Below are positions 7,838 to 16,369 of a DNA stretch of 37,041 nt, piece after piece. Source of the stretch: JBAXLO01 sp037134755 (lineage in GTDB: Bacteria > Bacteroidota > Bacteroidia > Bacteroidales > JACABE01); the NCBI GenBank assembly GCA_037134755.1, contig JBAXLO010000015.1, positions 1 through 37,041 of the forward strand, in the 5' to 3' direction. The notes below the pieces were generated by a model, which was given only the letters and a program-made list of their open reading frames with translations, was not told where the DNA came from and searched no databases. Made by a program: the position numbers and the translations under genes. Within the stretch, counting starts at the first letter, position 1; each line of letters opens with the position of its first letter.

Positions 7838-10543
7838 ATGAAAAAGATATTTTTACTCATATTTATATGTGCATTGTTTAATGGCTATTTATTTGCTCAA
7901 ACATATAATATTACAACTAACAATGGACAAACAATCTCAACATGCACAGGAGATTTTTATGATAATGCAAGTGGCAATTATTCTGCCAGTGTTGATCAAA
8001 CCATAACATTTCAATCAAGTAGTGCAACTAGTACTCACATCAAAGTTAGTTTTAATCAATTTGATGTAAACCCAACAGATACTTTATATGTATATGATGG
8101 ATTAAATACTTCAGCTACTTTAATTGGAAAATTTAATAACAACAATCCCTTAAGTGCCGGTCAAAATATTGTTCAGGCAAGTATTTACAACTCTTCAGGA
8201 GCCTTAACATTTAGATTTAAAACAGATGCTTCAAATCAAGCAGCTGGTTGGTTCGCATCTATTGTATGTACTCCTGCTTGTCAGAAGATTGTCTCTTCTC
8301 TTGACACTGTGTTAACTATGCCTCATCCTGATAGCAATTATGTTGATGCATGTATGGGAGATTCAATTACATTCTCAGGAAAAGGGATCTTCCCTCAAAA
8401 TAATATTCTTTATAATCAACAAAACAGTGCATGTACCTTTCAATGGGATTTTGGTGATGGAACAACAGGAACAGGGCAAGTTATTAAACATAAATATCTT
8501 TTAAGAAGAGGTTATGATATAATGCTTAAAATAACAGATAGTATAGGTTGTGTTAATACAAATGCAATAGGTGCAAGAGTAAGAATGGCAGGCTTTCCTG
8601 ATATAGTTATTATTCCTCTTGCTGATATGTGTTCAAATGACTCCTCTACTTTAAAAGTTGGATATTTGAATAATTCTAATATAATGGTGAACCCTTCTCA
8701 ATTTGTTCAAATATCTAAACAAAGCTTTGATAGTACAATGTTCTTACCTGATGGACCTGCTTGCCTTCCCGGAATTTATAACACTTCTGTTGTTTTTAAT
8801 AATTTTCCACAAGGATTAACTATTACAAGTGCAAGTAATATACTTGCTATTTGTGTTAATATGGAACATTCATTTACCGGTGACTTAGGCTTTACTATAT
8901 TCTGTCCCAATGGACAAAATGTTGTACTTGACCCAAACACACATTCAGGTGGTGCTTACTTTGGAGAACCTTATGGAGGTACTAACCATGGAACTTATGA
9001 TAATGGTTGTTTACCGGCAGATAATCCAGCAGGTGTTGGCTGGAGTTATTGTTGGTCTGAAATATATTCTAATGGAGGGAATACATTAGACTGGTTAAGT
9101 AGTAATGCATGTACAAATTCATTATGCGGTGGTTCAACTGGAAATACAATTGATTCAACCAATCAGGTTAATCATACTAACTATATAATGCCACAAAATT
9201 CACTTGCAGGTCTTATTGGTTGTCCTTTGAATGGTACATGGAATATTCAGATTGTTGATGACTATGCTATTGATAATGGTTATATATTTCATTGGGATTT
9301 ACAATTGCAAGCTAATTTAATGCCTGTTAACTGGACTTATGAAGTATTAATAGATTCAGTTGGTTTTTATGGTCCTTTAGTTACAGCTTTAAATGATTCA
9401 ATAGCTAGAGTACACCCATCAACAGGTGGTACTTTTATCATTCCTATTTCTTTATTTGATGATTATGGTTGTAAATGGGATACTAATACTAACCTGACAG
9501 TTGTACAAATGCCAACAGTTAATCTTGGCAATGACACTTCATTCTGTGAAGGACATTCTATTTCACTTAATGCAGGCAATCCGGGTTCAACATTCCAATG
9601 GAATGATTTTAATAATTCAACAAGTCAAACTATAATGACTAAGGATTCTGTTTTGTCTTCAGGAGTTCCTTTTATATATGATTATGTAGCTCATGTTACT
9701 AATCAAAATGCAAATATTCAATGTACATCATCCGATTCAATTAGGGTTACTTTGAACCCAGTGCCTGGAATAGAATTTGAAGCATTTCCAATTACCGGTT
9801 GCGAACCAATTACTGTAGCTTTTACTAATAGTACGTTCCCTCCTAGTAACTATATATGGAACTTTGGTGATAATAGTCCAACTGTTACAACTGATAATCC
9901 ATCTCATACTTATAATTCAACAGGATCTCCATTTACAGTTACTTTAGTTGCTACTACTAATCAAGGATGTACTTCAACATATGTTGCTGATAGTTTAATT
10001 AAAGTCTTCCCTCAGCCTCATGCTGAATTTACTTGGACACCAACTATGGGAACTACCAGTAATCCTGTGATTACTTTTACAGATGCTACTACTCCTGCAA
10101 ATCCTTCTTTTACTCATGATTGGGATTTTGGTGATAATAGCACACATGATATCACAACCAATCCTTTTCATCTTTATTCAATCCCTAATAGTTATGAAGT
10201 AGTAATGATAGTTTCGGGTTCTCAAGGATGTGCTGACACAGTAAGACATTCAATTCTTATTGTTAATGATAGTCTTATATTCCCTAATATTATTACACCA
10301 AACGGTGATGGCTTTAATGACAATTTTGTTATTAAAGGATTAGAAGATGGTGCTTATCCAGTTAACAGATTTGTAGTTTATAACCGATGGGGTAAGAAAG
10401 TTTATGACACAGATAATTATGTAAATGGAGAATTTGATGGTAAAGGATTACCTGATGGCGTTTACTATTATATCTTTACAGGAAAAGGAGTAGGACTGCT
10501 ACAAGAATTAAAACATCAAAGCAGTTTGGAAATATTAAGATAG
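7838..10543 (+). CDS. Large PKD-domain surface protein, T9SS type B (gliding-motility C-terminal domain)
   Basis: A 901-aa secreted protein with a signal peptide ending LFAQ (residue 21). Next comes a CUB-like beta domain (about 25-145, Cys-flanked, with DTLYVYDG), a PKD domain (about 195-250, FQWDFGDGT), and a proprotein-convertase P-like beta domain (about 300-495, with NGTWNIQIVDDYAIDNGYI). Two further PKD modules follow (about 650-810, YIWNFGDN and HDWDFGDN). The C-terminal ~85 residues, SLIFPNIITPNGDGFNDNF through RWGKKVYD to SSLEILR, are the TIGR04131 type sorting signal for T9SS secretion and surface attachment. It is probably an adhesin or surface-matrix protein rather than an enzyme. 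Its C-terminal region is closely similar to that of the 747-aa protein at 16558. Confidence 0.9.
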   Translation: MKKIFLLIFICALFNGYLFAQTYNITTNNGQTISTCTGDFYDNASGNYSASVDQTITFQSSSATSTHIKVSFNQFDVNPTDTLYVYDGLNTSATLIGKFNNNNPLSAGQNIVQASIYNSSGALTFRFKTDASNQAAGWFASIVCTPACQKIVSSLDTVLTMPHPDSNYVDACMGDSITFSGKGIFPQNNILYNQQNSACTFQWDFGDGTTGTGQVIKHKYLLRRGYDIMLKITDSIGCVNTNAIGARVRMAGFPDIVIIPLADMCSNDSSTLKVGYLNNSNIMVNPSQFVQISKQSFDSTMFLPDGPACLPGIYNTSVVFNNFPQGLTITSASNILAICVNMEHSFTGDLGFTIFCPNGQNVVLDPNTHSGGAYFGEPYGGTNHGTYDNGCLPADNPAGVGWSYCWSEIYSNGGNTLDWLSSNACTNSLCGGSTGNTIDSTNQVNHTNYIMPQNSLAGLIGCPLNGTWNIQIVDDYAIDNGYIFHWDLQLQANLMPVNWTYEVLIDSVGFYGPLVTALNDSIARVHPSTGGTFIIPISLFDDYGCKWDTNTNLTVVQMPTVNLGNDTSFCEGHSISLNAGNPGSTFQWNDFNNSTSQTIMTKDSVLSSGVPFIYDYVAHVTNQNANIQCTSSDSIRVTLNPVPGIEFEAFPITGCEPITVAFTNSTFPPSNYIWNFGDNSPTVTTDNPSHTYNSTGSPFTVTLVATTNQGCTSTYVADSLIKVFPQPHAEFTWTPTMGTTSNPVITFTDATTPANPSFTHDWDFGDNSTHDITTNPFHLYSIPNSYEVVMIVSGSQGCADTVRHSILIVNDSLIFPNIITPNGDGFNDNFVIKGLEDGAYPVNRFVVYNRWGKKVYDTDNYVNGEFDGKGLPDGVYYYIFTGKGVGLLQELKHQSSLEILR

Positions 10544-10566
10544 TTTTTCAGATATGTTTTAACATA

Positions 10567-10604
10567 AAAGAAGAGGATACTTTTTGCAAAGTATCCTCTT
10601 CTTT
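10567..10604. terminator. Strong bidirectional terminator
   Basis: A perfect 17-bp stem (10567-10583 with 10588-10604) with tetraloop TTGC and a T run, between the convergent 7838 and 10625 genes. Confidence 0.9.
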
Positions 10605-10624
10605 TTTTTATTTAGATTTCTAAA

Positions 10625-10975
10625 TTACTTTTTAGGAGCTTCTGCTGGTTTAGGAGTAGTTTCCTTTTTTACTTTCTTTACGTGTTTTTTAACAACTTTT
10701 TTGTCATTGTTGATGTCTTTCTTGTCACCTTTTACAACTTGATCTTTGTCTTTTTTAACTACGTCTTTCTTTACTTTAACGTCAGCTTTAACTTGATCCT
10801 TGTCTGTTTTAACAACGTCCTTTTTTACTTTAACATCAGTTTTAACCTGTTGTTTGTCTTGTTTAACTTGTTGCTTTACTTCTTTTTTTACTTCAACTTT
10901 TGCAGGAACATCCTGAGCTAAGATGATAGATGTTGAAAACAACACTGCGGTTACGATTAACATTAATTTTTTCAT
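10625..10975 (-). CDS. Secreted Lys/Val/Asp low-complexity repeat protein
   Basis: A 116-aa protein with a signal peptide cleaved near IILAQ (residue 21). The mature part is almost entirely K, V, D and Q, with an 18-aa repeat (VKxDVKVKKDVVKxDKDQ, about residues 42-80) followed by KHVKKVKKETTPKPAEAPKK. It is very basic, has no cysteine and no hydrophobic core, so it should be extended or helical-amphipathic in the periplasm or on the surface. It could bind nucleic acid, polyanionic polysaccharide or cell wall; this is a guess from charge. It is a single gene with its own terminators. Confidence 0.75.
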   Translation of the reverse strand: MKKLMLIVTAVLFSTSIILAQDVPAKVEVKKEVKQQVKQDKQQVKTDVKVKKDVVKTDKDQVKADVKVKKDVVKKDKDQVVKGDKKDINNDKKVVKKHVKKVKKETTPKPAEAPKK

Positions 10976-11085
10976 TCCGAATTTTTTTAAAGTTTATTAA
11001 ATTTATTTATTGTAATCAAGCTTTATCAAAAACCGTGCCAAAATAAAGTTAATAGAAATAAAAAATAAAGAAAGAATGCTAACGT

Positions 11086-11127
11086 ATTACAAATAGAGAC
11101 GTTGCATGCAACGTCTCTATTTGTAAT
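11086..11127. repeat. Perfect 42-bp palindrome (REP/MITE-like)
   Basis: Two exact 21-base arms with no loop. The core GAGACGTTGCA|TGCAACGTCTC resembles an abundant intergenic palindrome I recall from many cyanobacterial and Bacteroidota genomes. It lies 13 bp downstream of the cysN stop, so it may also terminate cysDN. Confidence 0.75.
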
Positions 11128-11140
11128 ATATCAATTTATT

Positions 11141-12415
11141 CTATGAGATCATCCCAACCCCAATAGTTTCATTGGTGGCTTCATCTATAAGTATAAAACT
11201 ACCTGTTACACGATTGCGTTTATAAGCATCAAAAATTAAAGGTTTTGTAGTTCTAATTTTAACTTTAGCAATGGTATTTAAACCTACTTCTTTGTCATCA
11301 ACAATCTCTTCTAGAGTATTTACATTAACTTTGCAGATAATTTCTTTAACCATACATTTCACCTCATTGCTGGTATGCATCAACACATATTTACGCGAAG
11401 TATTCAATGGCTTTTGATTCATCCAACAGATAGTTGCCTCAATATCCTGACTCACTTCGGGCATATTATCGGGCTTGGCAATCATGTCGCCTCTGCAAAT
11501 ATCAATATCATCTGTGAGCGAAAGCGAAACGGACATTGGAGGGAAAGCTTTTTCAATTTCACCATTAAAAGTATCAATAGAACTTATTTTAGATTTGATA
11601 CCCGAAGGCAACACAATAACTTCATCACCTTTATTAAAAACACCACCTGCAACCCTGCCTGCATAACCCCTGTAGTCGTGGTGCTCATCAGTTAGGGGAC
11701 GAATAACATACTGAACCGGATAACGGGCATCCGTAAAGTTATAATCATTCTCTATATGCAAAGTCTCGAGGATTTCCATCAGTGTACCATTATCATACCA
11801 AGGCATATTTGTGGAAGCATCCACAACATTATCGCCTTTTAAAGCACTGATAGGCACAAATAAAAAATCTTTTACATCAATAGTTTGAGCAAATTGCGCA
11901 AATTTATCACGAATTTCTTCATAAGTCTTCTGATCATAATCAACAAGATCCATCTTATTAATACATACAATAATATGAGGTATCTGTAGGAGCGATGCAA
12001 TGTAAGTATGTCGGTGGGTTTGCTCGGTTACACCATTGCGGGCATCAATAAGAATAAGGGCAGCATTGGCAGTGGAAGCACCTGTTACCATATTCCTAGT
12101 GTACTGAACATGACCGGGTGTATCTGCAATAATAAATTTTCTTTTAGGTGTTGCAAAGTACCTGTAAGCTACATCTATGGTAATACCTTGTTCGCGTTCG
12201 GAGCGAAGTCCGTCAGTAAGTAAGGCAAGGTTTATATAATCATTACCTTTCTGGATACTAGCCTTTTTGACAGCTTCTAATTGATCTTCGAATATTGATT
12301 TACTATCAAACAATAACCTCCCAATCAGCGTACTTTTACCATCATCCACACTACCTGCCGTGGTAAAACGCAGCAGTTCCATATCAAGATAACCATTGTG
12401 CGAAAAGCTTTCCAT
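11141..12415 (-). CDS. cysN: Sulfate adenylyltransferase subunit 1 (GTPase subunit)
   Basis: A 424-aa GTPase partner of CysD; together they make adenosine 5'-phosphosulfate from ATP and sulfate, with GTP hydrolysis driving the reaction. EF-Tu-like motifs are GSVDDGKST (21-29), GITID (77-81), DTPGH (98-102) and NKMD (153-156), followed by two beta-barrel domains. It ends after the barrels, so it is CysN alone and not a CysNC fusion with APS kinase. A Met at residue 12 directly before LLRFTTAGSVDDGKS is an alternative start; the upstream ATG is kept because homologues usually have a short N-terminal extension. It lies 46 bp after cysD. No cysC or cysH is in the window. Confidence 0.96.
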   Translation of the reverse strand: MESFSHNGYLDMELLRFTTAGSVDDGKSTLIGRLLFDSKSIFEDQLEAVKKASIQKGNDYINLALLTDGLRSEREQGITIDVAYRYFATPKRKFIIADTPGHVQYTRNMVTGASTANAALILIDARNGVTEQTHRHTYIASLLQIPHIIVCINKMDLVDYDQKTYEEIRDKFAQFAQTIDVKDFLFVPISALKGDNVVDASTNMPWYDNGTLMEILETLHIENDYNFTDARYPVQYVIRPLTDEHHDYRGYAGRVAGGVFNKGDEVIVLPSGIKSKISSIDTFNGEIEKAFPPMSVSLSLTDDIDICRGDMIAKPDNMPEVSQDIEATICWMNQKPLNTSRKYVLMHTSNEVKCMVKEIICKVNVNTLEEIVDDKEVGLNTIAKVKIRTTKPLIFDAYKRNRVTGSFILIDEATNETIGVGMIS

Positions 12416-12461
12416 TTAATTATTGTATTGATTTAGATTTGTTCTATATTATATATTTAGG

Positions 12462-13367
12462 CTAGAAATATCCTTCTTTTTTACGGTCTTCCATGGCTGC
12501 ATCCGAGCGTTTATCGTCCCAGCGGCTACCCCGTTCGGTAACTCTTGTGGCTGCTATCTCATCTATTATTTCTTCTAGCGAATTAGCTGTAGATAAAGTC
12601 AAACCGGTGCAAGTAATATCGCCGATTGTACGACAACGAACTGTTTTGAGCTCTATTTTTTCGGTATCCTTCAACTTCATAAACGGAGCCACGGCCAACC
12701 AGTTACCATCGCGGCTAAACACTTCTCTTTGGTGTGTATAATAGATACTTGGCATCTCAATATTTTCCAACAGAATGTACTGCCACACATCCATTTCCGT
12801 CCAATTGCTGATAGGGAACACTCTGAAGTGCTCTCCCATGTTTTTCCTACCATTAAAGATGTTCCATAGCTCAGGTCGCTGGTTTTTAGGATCCCATTGC
12901 CCGAATTCATCTCTATGAGAGAAGAATCGTTCCTTAGCTCTGGCTTTTTCTTCGTCACGACGGGCGCCACCCATTGCTACATCGAACTTATGTTTCTCGA
13001 TAGTATCCAACAGAGTAACAGTTTGCAACACATTTCTACTTGCATTATAACCTTTTTCTTCAACAGCCCTACCTTTGTCAATTGATTCTTGCACGGAGCC
13101 TACAATCAGCTGAGCACCTATATTCTTAACAAGCTCATCGCGATAATCAAGTGTCTCTTGGAAGTTATGACCCGTATCAATGTGCAACAAAGGAAAAGGT
13201 AGCTTGGCAGGAGCAAAAGCTTTGCGAGCCAGATGCGCCATTACTATTGAATCTTTGCCGCCAGAGAACAGCATTACAGGACGTTCGAACTGAGCTGCCA
13301 CCTCTCTGATCACATAAATTGATTCAGATTCAAGTTCTCGTAAGTGATTTAGTCTGTAATTCTCCAT
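12462..13367 (-). CDS. cysD: Sulfate adenylyltransferase subunit 2 (ATP pyrophosphatase)
   Basis: A 301-aa catalytic subunit that adenylates sulfate. The PP-loop SGGKDS is at residues 35-40. The protein has FPLLHIDTGHNFQETLDYRD, GGARRDEEKARAKERFFS and RGSRWDDKRSDAAMEDRKKEGYF, all typical of CysD, and the length matches the family (~300). It is the first gene of the cysDN operon. The same enzyme activates sulfate for assimilation and for PAPS used by sulfotransferases; the ASST-like gene at 21725 does not use PAPS, so no direct link is implied. Confidence 0.97.
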   Translation of the reverse strand: MENYRLNHLRELESESIYVIREVAAQFERPVMLFSGGKDSIVMAHLARKAFAPAKLPFPLLHIDTGHNFQETLDYRDELVKNIGAQLIVGSVQESIDKGRAVEEKGYNASRNVLQTVTLLDTIEKHKFDVAMGGARRDEEKARAKERFFSHRDEFGQWDPKNQRPELWNIFNGRKNMGEHFRVFPISNWTEMDVWQYILLENIEMPSIYYTHQREVFSRDGNWLAVAPFMKLKDTEKIELKTVRCRTIGDITCTGLTLSTANSLEEIIDEIAATRVTERGSRWDDKRSDAAMEDRKKEGYF

Positions 13368-13425
13368 GCTCTCTGTTAATTTGGTCGATACTGCTTTAAG
13401 CCGTTTATATATAATATTAGGATTG

Positions 13426-13433
13426 CAAAATTA
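13426..13433 (-). promoter_or_regulatory. cysDN promoter
   Basis: Minus-strand TAATTTTG matches TAnnTTTG, 58 bp upstream of the cysD ATG. Confidence 0.55.
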
Positions 13434-13610
13434 TAAATTTATTAGCACTAATGAACTAGTTATTTATTAAAAATTTATAAGTAAGATAAGATTGAAGGCA
13501 TTAATAAGCTATTTTTAATACATTAAGTGTATAAATAGCTCTATAAATAGGAGTTTCTTTATTATTATTTTGATCATATTTATAATAGAAATCAATATTT
13601 AAATATGATT

Positions 13611-13731
13611 AGGAAGAAGTAGTGCCTTAAGTGCCTTAAGTTAAAAGTGCCATAAGTTATTTAAAACAACTTTAGGCACTTCAAACTTTAGGCGTTTCCT
13701 GACTGCCGGTAGGCAAGGTAGGCACTCTCTT
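13611..13731. repeat. Dispersed GTGCCTTAAGT repeat with hairpin
   Basis: The stretch 13368-13731 has no gene. After the cysD promoter it is AT-rich, then carries GAAGAAGTA followed by repeated GTGCCTTAA and GTGCCATAAG. Arms 13645-13658 and 13668-13681 pair at 12 of 14 positions, a likely terminator for the 13732 gene. A related block is at 16366-16425. Confidence 0.55.
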
Positions 13732-14931
13732 CTATTCTTTTATGAATTTCCTCACCACTGTTTCTTTATCTGAACTTAGCTTTAAGATGTACAAACCATT
13801 CGCGAAAGCGGAAGTATTAATTGTTGCTTTCTTATTAATAATATTAGTATAAATGGTTTGCCCGATAAGATTTATTATCTCTATTCTTTGTTGTGTATTT
13901 GAGTTTGTTTCTATTGTAAGATTGTCTTTGGTGGGGTTGGGATAGATAGACACATTATTATTAAGATTGTTTTCTTTTATTCCTGAAGGAAATTCTGAAA
14001 GAGGACGTCTCCAAACACCATGACTATAAGTTCCTGCATAAATGTAATTATTATCTACAGCTAATGTCCATACGTTAGTATCTAATAAACCAGTATTAAC
14101 CGCATTCCAACTGCTTCCATTGTTTGTAGATAAATACACACCAAAAACAGACGGTTCTAAACTTCCACTACTTCCTGCAAAAATGCTATTACCGCTTGAG
14201 ATTATTGATAAATAATTTGTACCTAATGGTAATCCGTTATCCACCGAATTCCAATTGTTCCCATTATCTGTTGACAAATATATTCCTTCTAAAGGAGTTG
14301 CTGCAAAAAAATTATTCCCAATTACTGATACAGTAGTAACATTAAGACTATCTGATATCCCATTATTAACCGTTAACCAATTGCTTCCATAATTTGAAGA
14401 TAGATATACACCGCCAAATTCATAAGCACCTGCAATTATATTATTACCATTAACAGCTAGTGAATTTACCCAAATGCCTGTCGGTAGTCCTGTATTAACA
14501 GCAGCCCAATTGTTACCATTATTCGTTGACAAATAAACCCCTTCATAACCACCTGCAAAAATGTTGTTACCTATAATAGCCAGTGACGAAACCGCAAAAT
14601 CTGTGGGTATTCCATTGTTCATAGTTACCCAACTATTACCATTGTTTGTAGATAAATACACCCCACCATTTGTTGCTGTAAAAATGTTATTCCCAGTAAA
14701 GGCAAAAGCTGTGATATAGCTATTTGCAGGCAACCCATTATTTATCGAAATCCAATTGCTTCCATTATTGGTAGATAAATACACGCCATACCCTGCTGTG
14801 CCTGCAAAAATATTGTTTCCATTTATGGCTAATACTTGAACTAAAGTACTATCAAGACATGTCTGTTGCCACTGTGCATTTGCAATGTTTATTGTAAAGA
14901 TTGCAATGATTAATACGATTATCTTTTTCAT
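13732..14931 (-). CDS. Secreted Asp-box beta-propeller protein, T9SS type A
   Basis: A 399-aa protein starting at the ATG at 14931 (MKKIIVLIIAIFTINIANAQ, a signal peptide); the frame extends to 15087 but the extra 52 codons are not signal-like and overlap the promoter. The mature part has about seven repeats of ~40 residues, each with GVYLSTNNGSNW or similar, the S-x-N/D-x-G-x-x-W Asp-box that marks propeller blades in sialidase-like and YCF48-like proteins, alternating with (A/S)xxGNNIFAG. The last ~75 residues (IYPNPTKDNLTIET to VVRKFIKE) are a TIGR04183-type T9SS sorting domain. No glycosidase active-site residues are evident, so it is probably structural or ligand-binding. A near-identical C-terminal domain occurs as a fragment at 36690. 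Confidence 0.88.
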   Translation of the reverse strand: MKKIIVLIIAIFTINIANAQWQQTCLDSTLVQVLAINGNNIFAGTAGYGVYLSTNNGSNWISINNGLPANSYITAFAFTGNNIFTATNGGVYLSTNNGNSWVTMNNGIPTDFAVSSLAIIGNNIFAGGYEGVYLSTNNGNNWAAVNTGLPTGIWVNSLAVNGNNIIAGAYEFGGVYLSSNYGSNWLTVNNGISDSLNVTTVSVIGNNFFAATPLEGIYLSTDNGNNWNSVDNGLPLGTNYLSIISSGNSIFAGSSGSLEPSVFGVYLSTNNGSSWNAVNTGLLDTNVWTLAVDNNYIYAGTYSHGVWRRPLSEFPSGIKENNLNNNVSIYPNPTKDNLTIETNSNTQQRIEIINLIGQTIYTNIINKKATINTSAFANGLYILKLSSDKETVVRKFIKE

Positions 14932-14970
14932 GATGCTTGTATATCTATTTGTTATTTTGGAAATAAAGCA

Positions 14971-14978
14971 CAAAGATA
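14971..14978 (-). promoter_or_regulatory. Promoter of the 13732 gene
   Basis: Minus-strand TATCTTTG matches TAnnTTTG, 39 bp upstream of the ATG at 14931; this supports that start. Confidence 0.55.
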
Positions 14979-15063
14979 CGACATTTTGAAGCGAAAAGCA
15001 AGTTATTTTAAAAATAAATGAATTAAGTTTAACAATTATGATACTTAGATGAAATCTTTTTTG

Positions 15064-15071
15064 TACTTTTG
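15064..15071 (+). promoter_or_regulatory. Promoter driving the array B leader
   Basis: TACTTTTG (then CA) matches TAnnTTTG and is the same decamer as at the array A promoter. The expected start is near 15078, about 670 nt before the next gene start at 15749. It diverges from the 14971 promoter. Confidence 0.55.
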
Positions 15072-15219
15072 CAAGTGTTATTCCCAAGCACGTAGCTTCT
15101 CAATAATTATTAAGCAATTGCGGAAATTTGATAAGCAATTCTTAAGTAGGATACAAAACAGAGAAAGTCTCTTTTTAAGTAATCACGTTAAATAAGCCAC
15201 CCAAGGGCGCAATAAAACT

Positions 15220-15759
15220 ATGAGTAGAAATTCTTCTTCGGGGATCAGTACATCTTGTCGTGTCTTCATCATTCAGGTGATGAAGAACAGAAAGTGCATG
15301 TTTTCAGGAGAAAGCTCAAATAACATTGAGACTGACGCACCGTCCACCCTGAGTGGCTCAAGGTTCACCCTGCACGACTCACCGTCCACCCTGAGTGGCG
15401 CACGGTCCACCCTGAGTGGCGCACGGTCCACCCTGAGTGGCGCACGGTTCACCTTGAGTGACGCACGGTCCACCCTGAGTGATGCACGGTTCACCTTGAG
15501 TGACGCACGGTTCACCCTGAACGACGCACGGTTCACCCTGAGTGGCTCACCGTCCACCCTGAGAGGCTCACGGTCTTCCATACATTGCTCAGGGTCTTCC
15601 ACAAATGGTTCACGGTCTTATTTCACTAACTTCAGCTTGTATAATGGTGGTGTTCATCAAGCTGCAAGTGGTTTACATCAAAGCAATTCAATATGTTATT
15701 CATCATATTATATCAAATCATTAAAATTACAAACTAATAATATAAGTTATGGATATTAA
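15220..15759 (+). other. Possible leader ORF running through array B
   Basis: An ATG at 15220, right after the leader motif ending AAAACTA, opens 179 codons that cross the whole array as a 7-residue repeat (ARFTLSD, ARSTLSG variants). It stops at 15759, overlapping the next gene start by 11 bp, a layout that would allow translational coupling. Against coding: array codons (CGG, CTG, ACC) are unlike the AT-rich genes around, the minus strand is also open across the array (15273-15602), and the repeat peptide resembles nothing I know. Confidence 0.25.
15337..15630 (+). repeat. Array B: fourteen tandem 21-bp repeats
   Basis: Units begin every 21 bp from 15337 to 15610 with no insertions. A typical unit is GCACGG then TCCAC-CCTGA-GTGGC. 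The commonest unit is 15 of 21 GC, far above its surroundings. CCAC..GTGG units alternate with TCAC..GTGA units, so a four-base stem around the CCTGA loop is kept in several copies; other units (15463, 15505, 15568) break it. The final three units decay. No unique spacers, so it is not a CRISPR array. It lies about 120 bp before the gene at 15749. Bases 15072-15336 are leader without a clear gene. Confidence 0.92.
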
Positions 15760-16369
15760 CAAGAAAGTAAGAAAAGTTATCGAAAGCGACAGAGAGGGAG
15801 ATGTTATCCTTGAATCTGAAGCTGCGGCAAATTTGCAAACTGCTAACATCACAAAGATTGCAGATGTAGAATTTACCAAAGTAATAATTTTAGCTGTAGT
15901 ATTAAGTGCTAAAAAAGAATACTTTGATGCCCAAAGACATGTTCCGGGTGCTGCTTTAAGACTCGAAATACTCTTAAAACAACTTGCAAACATGTATTTT
16001 GTTAATGGAGAGTATTACGAAAAACAGGCTATCCTTTTAAATGATCCTTCGATGATCTTAGACTTGGGTTATAAATATTATAAACCAAGAAAAACAAGTA
16101 GTAAACTACCGTTGGAAATGAGAAATACGGATATAGATGGCGAATTGTTCGCTCTTCCGGATTTTGTAGAAGGAACCAGATATTATAATCTGGAATGTAC
16201 TATTTCGGGTACTGATACAGTTCTAAGAACTGACATCATTAAAAACTCAAAAGGAGAGAATGTAGCTGGATTTACAAGTATGGATTTATTAATGTTCAGA
16301 TCACAGGCTGTGGATATGGCCGGGAACAAAAAGCCATGGACTCCTTATTTTACCATAAGAGTTAGGTAG
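15749..16369 (+). CDS. Uncharacterised cytoplasmic protein downstream of array B
   Basis: A 206-aa protein with no signal peptide or membrane segment. Residues ~1-90 are predicted helical and charged (MDINKKVRKVIESDREGD..., LRLEILLKQLANMYFVNGEYYEKQAILLND). Residues ~100-206 look like a beta-sandwich, possibly fibronectin III-like, with a Tyr/Trp-rich end KKPWTPYFTIRVR. The order helical bundle, then LGYKYYKPRK, then beta domain resembles small Bacteroidota proteins of unknown function that I recall only loosely. No obvious similarity to the protein after array A beyond size class and lack of signal. Single gene with its own terminator; expressed from a ~670-nt leader containing array B. Function unknown. 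Confidence 0.85.
   Translation: MDINKKVRKVIESDREGDVILESEAAANLQTANITKIADVEFTKVIILAVVLSAKKEYFDAQRHVPGAALRLEILLKQLANMYFVNGEYYEKQAILLNDPSMILDLGYKYYKPRKTSSKLPLEMRNTDIDGELFALPDFVEGTRYYNLECTISGTDTVLRTDIIKNSKGENVAGFTSMDLLMFRSQAVDMAGNKKPWTPYFTIRVR

Noticed and set aside
12493..12741. Plus-strand frame inside cysD
   Set aside because: Shadow of the strongly supported cysD gene on the other strand, as are the similar frames inside fumC, cysN, rodA and deaD.
14932..15087. N-terminal extension of the Asp-box T9SS gene to 15087
   Set aside because: It would bury the signal peptide 52 residues inside the protein and run over the TATCTTTG promoter; the ATG at 14931 is correct.
15337..16369. Diversity-generating retroelement or phase-variable surface gene
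   Set aside because: No reverse transcriptase or recombinase gene is present, and the downstream protein has no signal peptide and lies outside the repeats.
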